NCBI GenBank assembly: GCA_910579105.1
Contig: CAJTRT010000006.1
Location: 1 to 64,000 of the forward strand
Reading direction: 5' to 3'
Length of the DNA: 64,000 nucleotides
Source of the DNA: an uncultured Muribaculaceae bacterium
Lineage (GTDB): Bacteria; Bacteroidota; Bacteroidia; Bacteroidales; Muribaculaceae
Below, piece after piece: positions 16,766 to 25,585 of the stretch. Each line of letters opens with the position of its first letter. The first letter of the stretch is position 1. Under the pieces are notes generated by a model. That model was given only the letters and a program-made list of their open reading frames with translations, did no database searches and was not told where the DNA came from. Position numbers and translations under genes: made by a program.

Positions 16766-18439
16766 ATGAGAAAGTTACTGATAGCGGTTGCCGCCGGAGG
16801 CATGCTTGCCGCGGCCGGAGGGGCGTTGGCGGGGAAGGCCGAGACGCGCAGCCCGAAGGGGGAGATTTCGCGGAACCTGGATATTTTCGCCTCGGTCTAC
16901 AAGGCGTTGCAGACGAACTATGTGGACACTGTCGACGCGGAGAAGTCGATCAACACGGCTATCTCGGCGATGCTCGACGAGATCGACCCGTATACCGAGT
17001 ATTTCCCGGAAAAGGAGCAGGAGGAGCTGCTGACGATTTCGACGGGGGAGTACGGCGGCATAGGCTCCTATATTCAGCAGCGTGACTCGTTCACCATCAT
17101 CTCGGAGCCTCGCGAGGGGAGTCCGGCGCAGCGCGCGGGGCTTCTTCCGGGCGACAGGATTCTGATGATCGACGGGGACACGGTGAAAGGTCTCGGGAGC
17201 GACAAGGTATCGAAGCGGCTGAAAGGCCAGGCGGGGACGGAGGTCAAGGTCACGGTTATCCGTCCGTACGCGGGGGATGATTCCGTGAGGACCATCGCCG
17301 TGACCCGCGAGAAGATCGAGGTCGACCCTGTGCCGTACTACGGGGTCCAGCGGGGCGACATCGGCTATATCCAGCTTGTGACTTTCAACGAGAAGACCTA
17401 CGACAAGACCCGGGACGCGTTACGCGAGCTGAAGGCCGACCCCCGGGTGAAGTCGATTGTGCTCGACCTTCGCGGCAACGGGGGCGGGCTGCTGGAGAGC
17501 GCCGTGAAGGTGGCGAGCCTTTTCGTGCCGAAGGGCACGGAGGTGGTTCGGACGCGCGGCCGCGGGCTTCTGAACGAGAAGATCTACAAGACGACCACGA
17601 AGCCGGTCGACACGGAGATTCCTCTGGCGGTGCTTGTGAACGGGTCGTCGGCGTCGGCGTCGGAGATTGTGAGCGGCGCTTTGCAGGATCTTGACAGGGC
17701 CGTGATCGTGGGTGAGCGGTCGTTCGGCAAGGGGCTTGTGCAGTCGACCTCTCAGGTGCCCTACAACGGCCTTCTGAAAGTGACGATCGCGAAGTACTAC
17801 ATACCATCGGGGCGTCTGATCCAGGCTATCGACTACTCGCGCCGCAATCCCGACGGTAGCGTGGCGCGGATTCCCGACTCGCTGACGACGGTGTGGCACA
17901 CGCGCGCCGGGCGCGAGGTTCGCGACGGGGGCGGGATCACGCCCGATGTGAAGGTGGAGTATCCCGAGGGGAACCGGCTGGTCTACAACATCGTGCGCGA
18001 CAATTGGAGTTTCGATTTCGCCACGCGCTACGCCACGCGGCATGACTCGGTGCCGAGGCCGGAGGATTTCGAGGTGACGGACACTATCTTCAACGAGTTC
18101 AAGGGGTTCATCGACCCGGAGAAGTTTGAGTATGACCGCATGTGCGAGGTCGTCATGGAGCAGCTGGAAAAGGCTGTCGAGACCGAGGGGTACATGAACG
18201 AGAATGTGCGGGCGCAGCTCGACACGCTCAAAGCGACGCTGCGGCACGACCTCGACCACGACCTCGACCTGAACCGCGAGTGGATCAGCCGCTACCTGGC
18301 GGGTGAAATACTGCAACGCTACTATTTCAGCCGCGGCGCTACGATTGAGGCGCTGAAACATGACCAGGACCTCGATTCGGCGGCCCGCGTGCTGCAAACG
18401 CCGGGGAGGTACGGGGAGATTCTGAAGCCGAAGGCCTGA
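16766..18439 (+). CDS. S41-family C-terminal processing protease
   Basis: A 557-residue periplasmic serine protease of the CtpA/Tsp type. Signal peptide: MRKLLIAVAAGGMLAAAGGALA. A PDZ domain (about residues 85-175, GGIGSYIQQ to VTVIRPY) precedes the peptidase domain with LDLRGNGGGLLESAV, the nucleophile Ser in NGSSASASEI and the general-base Lys in SFGKGLVQ. The ATG at 16766 is preferred to a TTG 6 bp upstream. The family trims or degrades envelope proteins from their C-termini. The PpiD-like chaperone gene follows on the same strand with its own promoter. Confidence 0.93.
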   Translation: MRKLLIAVAAGGMLAAAGGALAGKAETRSPKGEISRNLDIFASVYKALQTNYVDTVDAEKSINTAISAMLDEIDPYTEYFPEKEQEELLTISTGEYGGIGSYIQQRDSFTIISEPREGSPAQRAGLLPGDRILMIDGDTVKGLGSDKVSKRLKGQAGTEVKVTVIRPYAGDDSVRTIAVTREKIEVDPVPYYGVQRGDIGYIQLVTFNEKTYDKTRDALRELKADPRVKSIVLDLRGNGGGLLESAVKVASLFVPKGTEVVRTRGRGLLNEKIYKTTTKPVDTEIPLAVLVNGSSASASEIVSGALQDLDRAVIVGERSFGKGLVQSTSQVPYNGLLKVTIAKYYIPSGRLIQAIDYSRRNPDGSVARIPDSLTTVWHTRAGREVRDGGGITPDVKVEYPEGNRLVYNIVRDNWSFDFATRYATRHDSVPRPEDFEVTDTIFNEFKGFIDPEKFEYDRMCEVVMEQLEKAVETEGYMNENVRAQLDTLKATLRHDLDHDLDLNREWISRYLAGEILQRYYFSRGATIEALKHDQDLDSAARVLQTPGRYGEILKPKA

Positions 18440-18479
18440 GGATAAAGGGCCGCCGGGAAATTTTGACCGGGCAGGGCGC

Positions 18480-18604
18480 GCCGCTCGGCTTCGCCTCGCT
18501 CCACCTGACATTCGCGGGGGGCGCCGTGCGGCAGGTATACGCGGCGCGCCGCGTCCCTACTATGGGGCAGGGCGCGCCGCTCGGCTTCGCCTCGCCACGG
18601 TGCG
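18480..18604. repeat. Repeat array: D/E hybrid, REP-like, D
   Basis: GCTCGGCTTCGCCTCGC units at 18480-18510 and 18577-18604 flank a minus-oriented REP-like unit (18536-18560), whose inner bases differ (GCGCGCC) but still form the palindrome. The context GGGCAGGGCGCGCCGCTCGG is repeated on both sides, so part of the array is itself a direct duplication. Confidence 0.8.
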
Positions 18605-18668
18605 GAGCGAGGGGGAGGGGGCGTTTGGGGAAGGATTTGGGGTGAATGGGATGGTTTGGCGGGAAAAG

Positions 18669-18700
18669 TTTGCGGATTTCGGGGGAAAAGCGTATCTTTG
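18669..18700 (+). promoter_or_regulatory. Promoter for the PpiD-like gene
   Basis: TTTG at 18669-18672, a 20-bp spacer and TATCTTTG at 18693-18700: an excellent Bacteroidota promoter. The ATG at 18763 is 62 bp downstream. Confidence 0.75.
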
Positions 18701-18762
18701 CGCGCTAATGCCCTTATATTGACGAAATAATATAAAAAACAAAATAAACCGTTTGTCATTAG

Positions 18763-20826
18763 ATGTCAACACTTGAATCAATCCGCCAGCGGCCCGTCCT
18801 GATCATCTCGATCCTGGGTGTGGCACTGCTGCTGTTCATCCTGACGGCTGTTGACCGTCCGCAGGAGCTCTTCTCCGACAACCACACCGTCGTGAAGGTC
18901 GACGGTCAGAAAATCGACTATATGGAATACCAGCGCCGGGTGGAGGAGCAGCAGGAGCAGCTCCGCCAGCAGGGTTACACGAACCTCGACGCGGCGCAGG
19001 TGCAGCAGTATACCTTGCAGCAGATGGTCAACGAGGCACTCATGAACCAGGAGATCGAGCGCCTGGGGCTGAAGGTGACCGATAAGGAGCTGACTTCGGC
19101 GCTGCTTGGCGACACTCCTCATCCCTATGTGGGCCAGATGCTTCGCCAGATGGGTGTTCCCTCGGCTCAGATGCTTTACGACTACGCCTACAATCCTTCG
19201 AAGAACGGGGTTGACGCGCAGCAGGCGCAGCAGCTCCAGGGAATGTGGAAGGCGCTGGAACAGGACACAGAAAAACTGCTGTTGCAGCAGAAGTTCATGA
19301 GCATGTTCACAGGAGCTCTGACGGCCAACAAGCTTGACGCGAAGGCCGTCTACGAGGATAACGCCTCGACCTCGACCATCGCCTACGCGAAGGCCGACTT
19401 CTCGCAGCTCAAGGACGATGACTTCCCCGTGAGCGACAGCGAGATCAGCTCGCTCTACAACCAGGAGAAGAACCGCTACCGCATCACGGAGCCGCAGACG
19501 GTTATTTCCTATGTGACCGTCGACATCGCTCCCTCGGAGGCCGACCGCCTCGCCGCGGAGAAGGAAGTCGAGGGCGCCGTGGCCGCCCTGAAGGCCCAGG
19601 AGGGCACAGAGGGTATCGCGGCCGACTCGAAGTTCTACGTCAACCGCGTGAGCGCCACCGCGTCGAAGCTGGCCTCGAACCTCAAGAACAACCTCGAGAA
19701 GATCCAGGCCGACACGGTGAGCGTCATCTCTACCTACGACAACCGCTATACGATCGCCAAGCTGCTCGGCACCACCACCGCGGTGGATTCGGTGCTTCTC
19801 GACATAGCCTATCTCAACGAGGGCGTGAACGCCGACAGCATCATCGCCAGCCTTAACTCCGGGGTGAAGGCCGACAGCATCGCCGCCGTGGCCCAGAAGA
19901 ACGACAGCGTTTGGGCCTCGATGACCGATCCCTCGATGACGATTCTCCGCGACGAGATCTCGCAGGCCGAGACAGGGCGTTTCTTCGCGCCTAAGAGCGC
20001 CGGAGCCAACCCCAACATGGCCATCAAGGTGCGCTCGAAGAAGGCACCCGTGACTGTTTACGACATAGCCGAGGTAACATATGACGTGCTTCCGAGCAAT
20101 GCGACCGTGAGCAAGCTGAACGACGACCTGCGCAAGTTCCTGGCGGAGAACACCACGACCAAGGCTTTCGAGGAGAACGCCACCAAGGCCGGCTACAGCG
20201 CTCTGACAGCGGTTGTGACCCCCTCGAGCCTCTCGGTGAACGGTCTTCCCGAGAGCCGCAACGCCGCGAAGTGGGCGATTGGCGCTAAGAAGGACGAGGT
20301 TTCGGGCGTGTTCAAGGACGACAAGGACAGCCGCCTTATGGCCGCCGCCGTCAAGGATGTTTATACGGGCGACTATGTTCCGGCGACGAATCCCGAGGTG
20401 CGCGCCTATCTGACCAACAAGATCCGCAACCAGAAGAAGGCCGAGAGCCTTGTGGCCAAGTACCAGGGTAAGGGTAAGAGCGTTGCCGAGTACGCCGCCG
20501 CCATGGGCGTGAAGGCCGACACCACGCAGGTAACCTTCGGCCAGGGCTACGTCCGCGGCTTCGGCATGAACGAGGGCGCCCTCCAGGCCAACGTTGCCGT
20601 GGCCAAGCAGGGGGAGGTCCGCGGGCCGGTGGCGCTTAACAACTCGGTGGTAGTGTTCGACGTTGTTTCGGTGGCCGAGCAGGGCCGCGCGTTCGACTAC
20701 GCCAACGACGCGATGGTGTTCAACCAGCGCGAGGGTGTGCAGACCTTCCAGAACCAGCTGTTCAACGTGCTTCTTGGCAACAAGAAGGTGGAGAACCGCG
20801 TGCAGAAGTTCTATTCAGAGCGATAA
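18763..20826 (+). CDS. PpiD/SurA-like membrane-anchored periplasmic chaperone
   Basis: A 687-residue protein with one N-terminal membrane helix (about residues 12-30) and a large periplasmic part. VVKVDGQKIDYMEYQRRVEEQ, followed by helices ending in NEALMNQEIERLGL, is the SurA/PpiD N-terminal chaperone domain. Parvulin-like regions follow but are degenerate, so isomerase activity is uncertain. Homologues assist folding of outer-membrane proteins. A perfect promoter precedes it and a terminator follows. Confidence 0.88.
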   Translation: MSTLESIRQRPVLIISILGVALLLFILTAVDRPQELFSDNHTVVKVDGQKIDYMEYQRRVEEQQEQLRQQGYTNLDAAQVQQYTLQQMVNEALMNQEIERLGLKVTDKELTSALLGDTPHPYVGQMLRQMGVPSAQMLYDYAYNPSKNGVDAQQAQQLQGMWKALEQDTEKLLLQQKFMSMFTGALTANKLDAKAVYEDNASTSTIAYAKADFSQLKDDDFPVSDSEISSLYNQEKNRYRITEPQTVISYVTVDIAPSEADRLAAEKEVEGAVAALKAQEGTEGIAADSKFYVNRVSATASKLASNLKNNLEKIQADTVSVISTYDNRYTIAKLLGTTTAVDSVLLDIAYLNEGVNADSIIASLNSGVKADSIAAVAQKNDSVWASMTDPSMTILRDEISQAETGRFFAPKSAGANPNMAIKVRSKKAPVTVYDIAEVTYDVLPSNATVSKLNDDLRKFLAENTTTKAFEENATKAGYSALTAVVTPSSLSVNGLPESRNAAKWAIGAKKDEVSGVFKDDKDSRLMAAAVKDVYTGDYVPATNPEVRAYLTNKIRNQKKAESLVAKYQGKGKSVAEYAAAMGVKADTTQVTFGQGYVRGFGMNEGALQANVAVAKQGEVRGPVALNNSVVVFDVVSVAEQGRAFDYANDAMVFNQREGVQTFQNQLFNVLLGNKKVENRVQKFYSER

Positions 20827-20885
20827 CGGGGAGACCGGCGCTCCCGGCCGTAAAAAGGCCGGACGGCGCTTCCTGGCAAAACATA

Positions 20886-20922
20886 CCCCGCCGAGGTGCC
20901 GCGAAAGCGGCGGCCGGCGGGG
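20886..20922 (+). terminator. Terminator after the PpiD-like gene
   Basis: Outer arms CCCCGCCG / CGGCGGGG enclose an inner GCCGC-GAAA-GCGGC hairpin, followed by TTGCCTGTTTCC. It lies about 60 bp after the stop. Confidence 0.6.
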
Positions 20923-20973
20923 TTGCCTGTTTCCGGGGAGAGGAATAAGTTTTATAAGAATTATAAGTTTTAC

Positions 20974-21019
20974 AAAGGAGCTTGGATTAAAAAAGGAGCT
21001 TGGATTAAAAAGGAGAGCT
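20974..21019 (+). repeat. Tandem direct repeat in the thioesterase leader
   Basis: AAAGGAGCTTGGATTAAAA occurs twice in tandem (20974-20992 and 20992-21010), then a partial third copy AAGGAGAGCTT abuts the ATG at 21021. Each copy contains an AAGGAG Shine-Dalgarno-like core, so ribosome-binding sites have been multiplied. Confidence 0.8.
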
Positions 21020-21020
21020 T

Positions 21021-21848
21021 ATGGAAAAGGATAAATCGGACGCGGGGGCCGGGGCTGGCGGTAAGAGGGCGGTTTTCGAACAGGAGTATTTTCTGACGCC
21101 GGCGGAGTGCGACCCGCAGGGTAGGATGCCTGTCACGCTTCTGATCAACCGTCTGATAGAGGTGGCGACGCTCCACGCCAACGAGCTGGGGATAGGGTTC
21201 GCGTCGCTGGTTGACCGGGGGGAGACGTGGGTGCTGTCGCGGGTCGCGGTGGAGATGGGGCGCTATCCCCGGTGGAACGAGACGTACAGGATCGCGACGT
21301 GGGTGTGCTCGATCAACAGGCTGTTCTCGGAACGCGATTTCGAGATTACCGACGGGGAGGGGAGGCCGCTGGGCCACGCCCGGACAGTATGGGCCGTGAT
21401 GAACACGCATACGCGCCAGGTGGCCGATATAAGCCGCATGGAGTGGATCCGGGAGCTTGTGCCGGACAGGGATTGCCCGATCGCGAAACCGAGCCGCCTG
21501 CGGCCTCTGACGGCGTTTGAGAGCCACCCCTACCGTTTTACCTATTGTGACCTTGACTTCAACCGCCACGTCAATTCCTCGCGCTACATAGAGCTTCTGC
21601 TAAACCAGTGGGGGCTTGACTTCCACGACCGGCACAGGCTGGAGCGCTTCGAGATCGCCTATATCCGGGAGGCGGTTTACGGGGAAGAGGTGGAAGTGAG
21701 GATTTGCGGGGAGCCGGGAGAGGCCGCTCGCCGCGGCTCGCTCCACCCGACATCCAGCGGGGAGGTTTTCCTCGCCGAACTGGCGCACGGGGGCGAGGGG
21801 CTTTGCAGGGCGCTGCTGCGGTTCGGGGAGACTGGGGGCGCGGGCTGA
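21021..21848 (+). CDS. Acyl-ACP thioesterase
   Basis: A 275-residue double-hotdog protein that releases fatty acids from acyl carrier protein. The first hotdog holds EQEYFLTPAECDPQGRMPV and NELGIGFASLVDRGETWVLSR; the second holds FTYCDLDFNRHVNSSRYIELLLNQW, the block carrying the family's Asn/His active-site residues. An in-frame repeat unit (21723-21752) adds AARRGSLHPTSS between two strands near the C-terminus, a place where family members have a short loop. A run of AAGGAG copies precedes the start. Confidence 0.88.
   Translation: MEKDKSDAGAGAGGKRAVFEQEYFLTPAECDPQGRMPVTLLINRLIEVATLHANELGIGFASLVDRGETWVLSRVAVEMGRYPRWNETYRIATWVCSINRLFSERDFEITDGEGRPLGHARTVWAVMNTHTRQVADISRMEWIRELVPDRDCPIAKPSRLRPLTAFESHPYRFTYCDLDFNRHVNSSRYIELLLNQWGLDFHDRHRLERFEIAYIREAVYGEEVEVRICGEPGEAARRGSLHPTSSGEVFLAELAHGGEGLCRALLRFGETGGAG
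21723..21752 (+). repeat. In-frame flavour-E repeat inside the thioesterase gene
   Basis: GCCGCTCGCCGCGGCTCGCT followed by CCACCCGACA, translated as AARRGSLHPT. The same element occurs in intergenic DNA at 16614, 23080 and 27641. Confidence 0.85.
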
Positions 21849-21878
21849 ATGATGAACGGCTCCGCTGGGGGGATGCAG

Positions 21879-21948
21879 CGGCGAGCGGCAAGCGGAACCC
21901 GGCAGGGTGCGGGAATGGCGGATTATACGCGGCACGCCGCATCCCTAC
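21879..21948. repeat. Repeat array after the thioesterase gene
   Basis: A degenerate A-type unit (GCGGCGAGCGGCAAGCGGAA, from about 21879) and a minus-oriented REP-like unit at 21924-21948 with one substitution in the foot side. It sits between convergent genes. Confidence 0.65.
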
Positions 21949-21987
21949 ACACAAGGAGGGGAAGAGGGGGAATGGAGGGAAAGAGGG

Positions 21988-23007
21988 CTATTTTTTCTTT
22001 TTTGGGCGCTTGGAGGCGAAGTCGGCGGGGTAGTCGGCGGGGTGGAGGATGGTGCCGTCGGCGAGGCGGACGCGGGTGGAGAGGGCGCGCTCTCCCTCGC
22101 GGAGGGTTATGACGCGGACGCCGGGCTTGCCGAGGTGGTTGTAGACGGTCTTGCCGCCGGAATATCGGCCGTAGGCGAGGAGGATGTTCCAGTAGGTCGT
22201 GGCGAAGTCGTTGTCGTGGTCGTGTCCGAAGAATACGCCGAAGACGTCGCCCTGCTCCTTTATGGCGGTGAACATTCCGGAGTTCATCCTGGGGCAGCAG
22301 ATGTCTTCGCCGTGTGTTCCGGCGATGTATGAGTCGGTCTGCGACCAGGCGTATTCCATCTCGGGAAGGGGTATGTGGAAGAACATCAGTGAGGGGAGGG
22401 GCTTTCCGCCGTTGAGTTCGGTGTAACGGGTGGAGTTTGCCTTGTACCAGACGATCTGTGGGGTCGTGAGCCAGGCGTATTTGCCGGTGTTCTTGATGTA
22501 TGAGCCTTCGTGGGAGTCGAGGAGGTAGAGGACGGAGGCTACGCGGGAGGTGTCGGCGGCGGAGCGTATCTCGATGGTGTAGTCGGGGGATGGAATTCCG
22601 CGGCGGTCGGGGGCGAGGCATCCGGGTATTGAGCGCATTAGGTCGTAGCTCTCGGGTAGGGAGAGGTCGAACTGGTGGTCGTGGTTGCCGAACACGAAGG
22701 CGAAGGGGAGGCCTCGGTCGACGAGGGGGGCTGTGAGGGCTGTGAGGGCTTCGGCGACGCCGTCGGCGTAGACCTGGTCGCCGGTGAAGATGACGAGGTC
22801 GGGCTGCTCGGCGTCGAGGGCGGAGGCGATGTTGTCGACGGCGGTGCGGGAGGCTGACTTGCCTGCTTTATAGTGAGTGTCGGTTACCTGGAGGATCTTG
22901 AAGGAGCCGTCGGGGCGGAAGGCCAGGGGGGCAGGCTCCCGGGCGGGGAGAGGGAGAGCCATGGCGGGGAGGATGAGGGCGGCGAGGAGGGATTTGAGGG
23001 GTTTCAT
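21988..23007 (-). CDS. Secreted calcineurin-like metallophosphoesterase
   Basis: A 339-residue exported phosphoesterase. Signal peptide: MKPLKSLLAALILPAMALPLPA. Metal-binding motifs of the fold are all present: VTDTHY (D-x-H), FTGDQVYADG (GD), FGNHDHQ (GNHD/E), FFHIPLPE and FFGHDHDND (GHxH). Similar Bacteroidota proteins are annotated as Icc/PhoD-like. It ends in a Lys-rich tail (ASKRPKKKK). It is the last gene of the minus-strand series that begins at the promoter near 32700, but a 318-bp repeat-filled gap separates it from the SUMF1-type gene, so co-transcription is uncertain. Confidence 0.87.
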   Translation of the reverse strand: MKPLKSLLAALILPAMALPLPAREPAPLAFRPDGSFKILQVTDTHYKAGKSASRTAVDNIASALDAEQPDLVIFTGDQVYADGVAEALTALTAPLVDRGLPFAFVFGNHDHQFDLSLPESYDLMRSIPGCLAPDRRGIPSPDYTIEIRSAADTSRVASVLYLLDSHEGSYIKNTGKYAWLTTPQIVWYKANSTRYTELNGGKPLPSLMFFHIPLPEMEYAWSQTDSYIAGTHGEDICCPRMNSGMFTAIKEQGDVFGVFFGHDHDNDFATTYWNILLAYGRYSGGKTVYNHLGKPGVRVITLREGERALSTRVRLADGTILHPADYPADFASKRPKKKK

Positions 23008-23079
23008 TTGTCTTTCGGGAGGGTTGGTTGGGGATTCGCGGGGATTCGCAGGGATTCCGCCCCGCGCACGCGACGGAAG

Positions 23080-23228
23080 GCCGCTCGCCTTCGGCTCGCT
23101 CCACCCGACAGCTTACGGGAGAGGGAGGAGAGAGACGCTCGGCTTTGCCTCGCCACGGTGGGGAGGGTTCACGGAGGGATGGAGAGACGAGGGGAGAGCG
23201 GATTATACGCGGCACGCCGCGTCCCTAC
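23080..23228. repeat. Repeat array: E, D, REP-like
   Basis: An E unit (23080-23110), a D unit (GCTCGGCTTTGCCTCGCCAC, about 23136-23160) and a minus-oriented REP-like unit (23204-23228) occupy most of the gap 23008-23325. The rest is G/A-rich filler. Confidence 0.8.
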
Positions 23229-23325
23229 AGGCGGGGAGGCAGGAGACGGGGAGAATGAGCGGCGGAGGCTGGCGGGGCGCAGGGAGGAAGAGGCGGGGAG
23301 GGGCCCAGGGAGGGCGGAGGGGAGA

Positions 23326-24429
23326 TCAGGGCTCCATGACGACGCGGAGGCCGTTGATGGAGTCTTTCTCGCGCTCGGCGATGCGGCGGCGGTAGGCGCA
23401 GCGGAGTGGCTCGGCAGAGTTGTCCATCCAGGAGCCGCCGCGGCGGACGCGGTTCTCGGTGCGCTTGCTGTCGAGGGGGTTGGTCTTGGGGAGCTTGTCG
23501 TAGCTTCCCTTGAAGTCCTGGCAGTACTCCCAGACGTTGCCGCTCATGTCGTAGAGGCCGATCCCGTTGGGCTTCTTTGACTTGACGGGGTGGGGGCGGG
23601 AGTTGGAGTTCTTCATGTACCAGCCGACTTCGCCGGCGGTGTCGGAGCCGGAGTATTTTGTGGGCTTGAGGTTCTGGCCTCCGCGGGCGGCGTATTCCCA
23701 TTCGGCCTCTGTGGGGAGGCGGAACTTGCGTCCTGTGACGTTGCTGAGGGCCTGCACGAATTTAACGGCGTCGAGCCATGAAATATTTTCCACGGGGTTG
23801 TCGGGATTCTTGAAAAGGGAGGGGTTTTCGCCCATTACTTTCTCGTAGAGGGCCTGGGTGACTTCGGTCTGGCCGATGTAGAAGTCGTTTGTGAGGTTTA
23901 TCCAGCGTACGGGCTGCTCGTCTTTCTCCTCGCTGTGCTGGTCTTTGGTTGCTCCCATCTGGAAGCGGCCTGAGAGGACTTTGACGAGTGTGAGAGGTAC
24001 GCCTGTGGCGTCGTCGGGGACGTTGATCGTGATGGTCTCGACGGGGAAGTCGCCCGCGGCGGCCTCGTCGCCGGCTCCTTTGGGGGCGACGGTCATGTGG
24101 TAGGTGAAGAGGCTCTTGACGGGGTCGAACTGCAAGCGGAGCGGGAGGAAGCTGGAGGTTTGGATTGTGAGTTTGTCGGTGCCCTGCGGGAGGTAGAGCC
24201 AGTAGACTCCGCCTTTGTTCTCGGATTTCACCACGTCGCCCTCGAATACGGGGTCGCTGGCCACGAGGCCGAGCTTTACGAGGGCGCAGGCGTTGCCGTT
24301 GGCGTCGTATTCCTTGAACTGGGCGGCGGAGAGCTCGGAGGTTTCGTTGAACTCGATCATTTCGAGCTCCTGGGCGCGGAGGGGGAGTGTTATGGCCGCG
24401 AGGATGAGGGCGGCGAGGAGTTTTCTCAT
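23326..24429 (-). CDS. Secreted SUMF1/formylglycine-generating-enzyme-fold protein
   Basis: A 367-residue protein. Signal peptide: MRKLLAALILAAITLPLRAQ. After an N-terminal beta-rich part (residues 20-150) comes the SUMF1 fold: SGRFQMGAT, YIGQTEVTQALYEKVMGENP, PVENISWLDAVKFVQAL, FRLPTEAEWEYAARGG, NGIGLYDMSGNVWEYCQDF, RRGGSWMD and GLRVV. It lacks an evident catalytic pair of cysteines in the C-terminal region, so it is more likely structural, as GldJ/GldK-type SUMF1 proteins are, than a sulfatase activator. It follows a secreted NTF2-like gene in the tubulin-like operon. Confidence 0.88.
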   Translation of the reverse strand: MRKLLAALILAAITLPLRAQELEMIEFNETSELSAAQFKEYDANGNACALVKLGLVASDPVFEGDVVKSENKGGVYWLYLPQGTDKLTIQTSSFLPLRLQFDPVKSLFTYHMTVAPKGAGDEAAAGDFPVETITINVPDDATGVPLTLVKVLSGRFQMGATKDQHSEEKDEQPVRWINLTNDFYIGQTEVTQALYEKVMGENPSLFKNPDNPVENISWLDAVKFVQALSNVTGRKFRLPTEAEWEYAARGGQNLKPTKYSGSDTAGEVGWYMKNSNSRPHPVKSKKPNGIGLYDMSGNVWEYCQDFKGSYDKLPKTNPLDSKRTENRVRRGGSWMDNSAEPLRCAYRRRIAEREKDSINGLRVVMEP

Positions 24430-24464
24430 ATGGGGTGGTGGTTTTAGTTTGCGGGGGGATTGGG

Positions 24465-24575
24465 GCTCGGCTTCGCCTCGCCACGGTGGGGAGGGCTGAC
24501 GGGGACCGCTCGCTGAAGCTCGCGGAACCTGACAGGCAGGGCCGGGTAATTATACGCGGCACGCCGCGTCCCTAC
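24465..24575. repeat. Repeat array: D, A, REP-like
   Basis: D unit (24465-24490), A unit (GCTCGCTGAAGCTCGCGGAA then CCTGACAGG, 24506-24534) and a minus-oriented REP-like unit (24551-24575) fill the gap between two operon genes. Confidence 0.85.
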
Positions 24576-24593
24576 CAAAGAGGGGGGCGCGGG

Positions 24594-25556
24594 TCAGAGG
24601 ACGGGGATGTCCTTGGGGCCGAAGGGGGTTTCGCCGTATGGCTGCCAGGTGCGGACGAGGATCTGAGGCTGGTCCTCGTCGGTGAAGTCCCAGACGAGTA
24701 CGACGATGCCTTCGTCGGAGTAGCCTTTGGTGTGCCATTTCTGGGAGAGGGTGACGTAGTAGTAGTCGGGCTTGGCGGGGTGCTGGAGTACGCGGTAGTC
24801 GTCGAAGACGACGTTGATGTAGGAGTTACGCTTGAAGACGCGGCGGAGGCCGTCGAGGTACTGGCGCTTGTTCTGCTGTGTGTAGACGACCTTGGAGGTG
24901 GCGGGGAATTCGGGTCCTCGGCGGCGCTCGGTGATGACCTTGCCGGTGATTATGAGGGCGTAGTCGGAGAAGATGTCCTCCATGAAGGGGAGGTTCTTGG
25001 TGTTGTAGGCGTTCTTGAATTTCTCGCACCAGTCGATGATCTGCATGCGGCGGTCGACTTCGCTGACGGTGTTTCCCTCGGCGAGCATGCGGGCGTACTC
25101 GGTGTTCTCCATGGCGAAGTTTATGTCGTCGATGGCGCCGGAGGGCGCGAAGTCGATTACGAGCTCGCGGCGTGAGCCGGAATCGTAGGAGTCGTCGAGG
25201 GGGAACATGGTCAGGCCGATGTTGCGGAGCTGGAAGCCGCGTGTGGCGCCGGAGGATTTGCGGCGGGTTATGCAGTGGTCGACGATGAAGTCGTCCTCGG
25301 TTGAGAAGTGGACGTTGTTCCAGGAGGCGGCGAGGGATTCGATGGCGGCGTTCGAGATGTCGATTCCGGCGAAGTTGATGTCGGTGTTCTGCGCTTTGGC
25401 GGCGTTGACGGCGGTGAGGAGCTTCGAGACGTTCTGCTCCATTTTTGCCTTGAGGGCGGGGTTGTCGATGCCGTCGGAGAACTGGAACTCGACGACACCG
25501 GCGCGGATGCCGAGCGCGCAGAGGAGGACCACTAAGAGGGTTGATAGTTTTTTCAT
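24594..25556 (-). CDS. Secreted protein of unknown function, NTF2-like C-terminal half (tentative)
   Basis: A 320-residue exported protein. Signal peptide: MKKLSTLLVVLLCALGIRA. The C-terminal half (IIDWCEKFKNAYNTKNLPFMEDIFSD to VLVWDFTDEDQPQILVRTWQP) has the pattern of an NTF2/SnoaL-like fold: a helix, then curved strands ending in Trp-rich segments. The N-terminal half is not recognised. I start at 25556 because the signal peptide begins there; longer upstream frames lack one. It lies in the series between a secreted unknown and the SUMF1-type protein. No enzymatic residues could be assigned. Confidence 0.75.
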   Translation of the reverse strand: MKKLSTLLVVLLCALGIRAGVVEFQFSDGIDNPALKAKMEQNVSKLLTAVNAAKAQNTDINFAGIDISNAAIESLAASWNNVHFSTEDDFIVDHCITRRKSSGATRGFQLRNIGLTMFPLDDSYDSGSRRELVIDFAPSGAIDDINFAMENTEYARMLAEGNTVSEVDRRMQIIDWCEKFKNAYNTKNLPFMEDIFSDYALIITGKVITERRRGPEFPATSKVVYTQQNKRQYLDGLRRVFKRNSYINVVFDDYRVLQHPAKPDYYYVTLSQKWHTKGYSDEGIVVLVWDFTDEDQPQILVRTWQPYGETPFGPKDIPVL

Positions 25557-25585
25557 ATGATGATCGGTGTTTTTATCGGGATGTT

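Noticed and set aside
21849..22332. Small ORFs reading GTPHPYTQ- or TRHAASL-type peptides
   Set aside because: They are translations of REP-like units in intergenic DNA or lie antisense to the metallophosphoesterase.
23326..24429. SUMF1 protein as a true formylglycine-generating enzyme for a sulfatase
   Set aside because: No sulfatase is in the window and the expected active-site cysteine pair is not evident; a structural SUMF1 protein is more likely.
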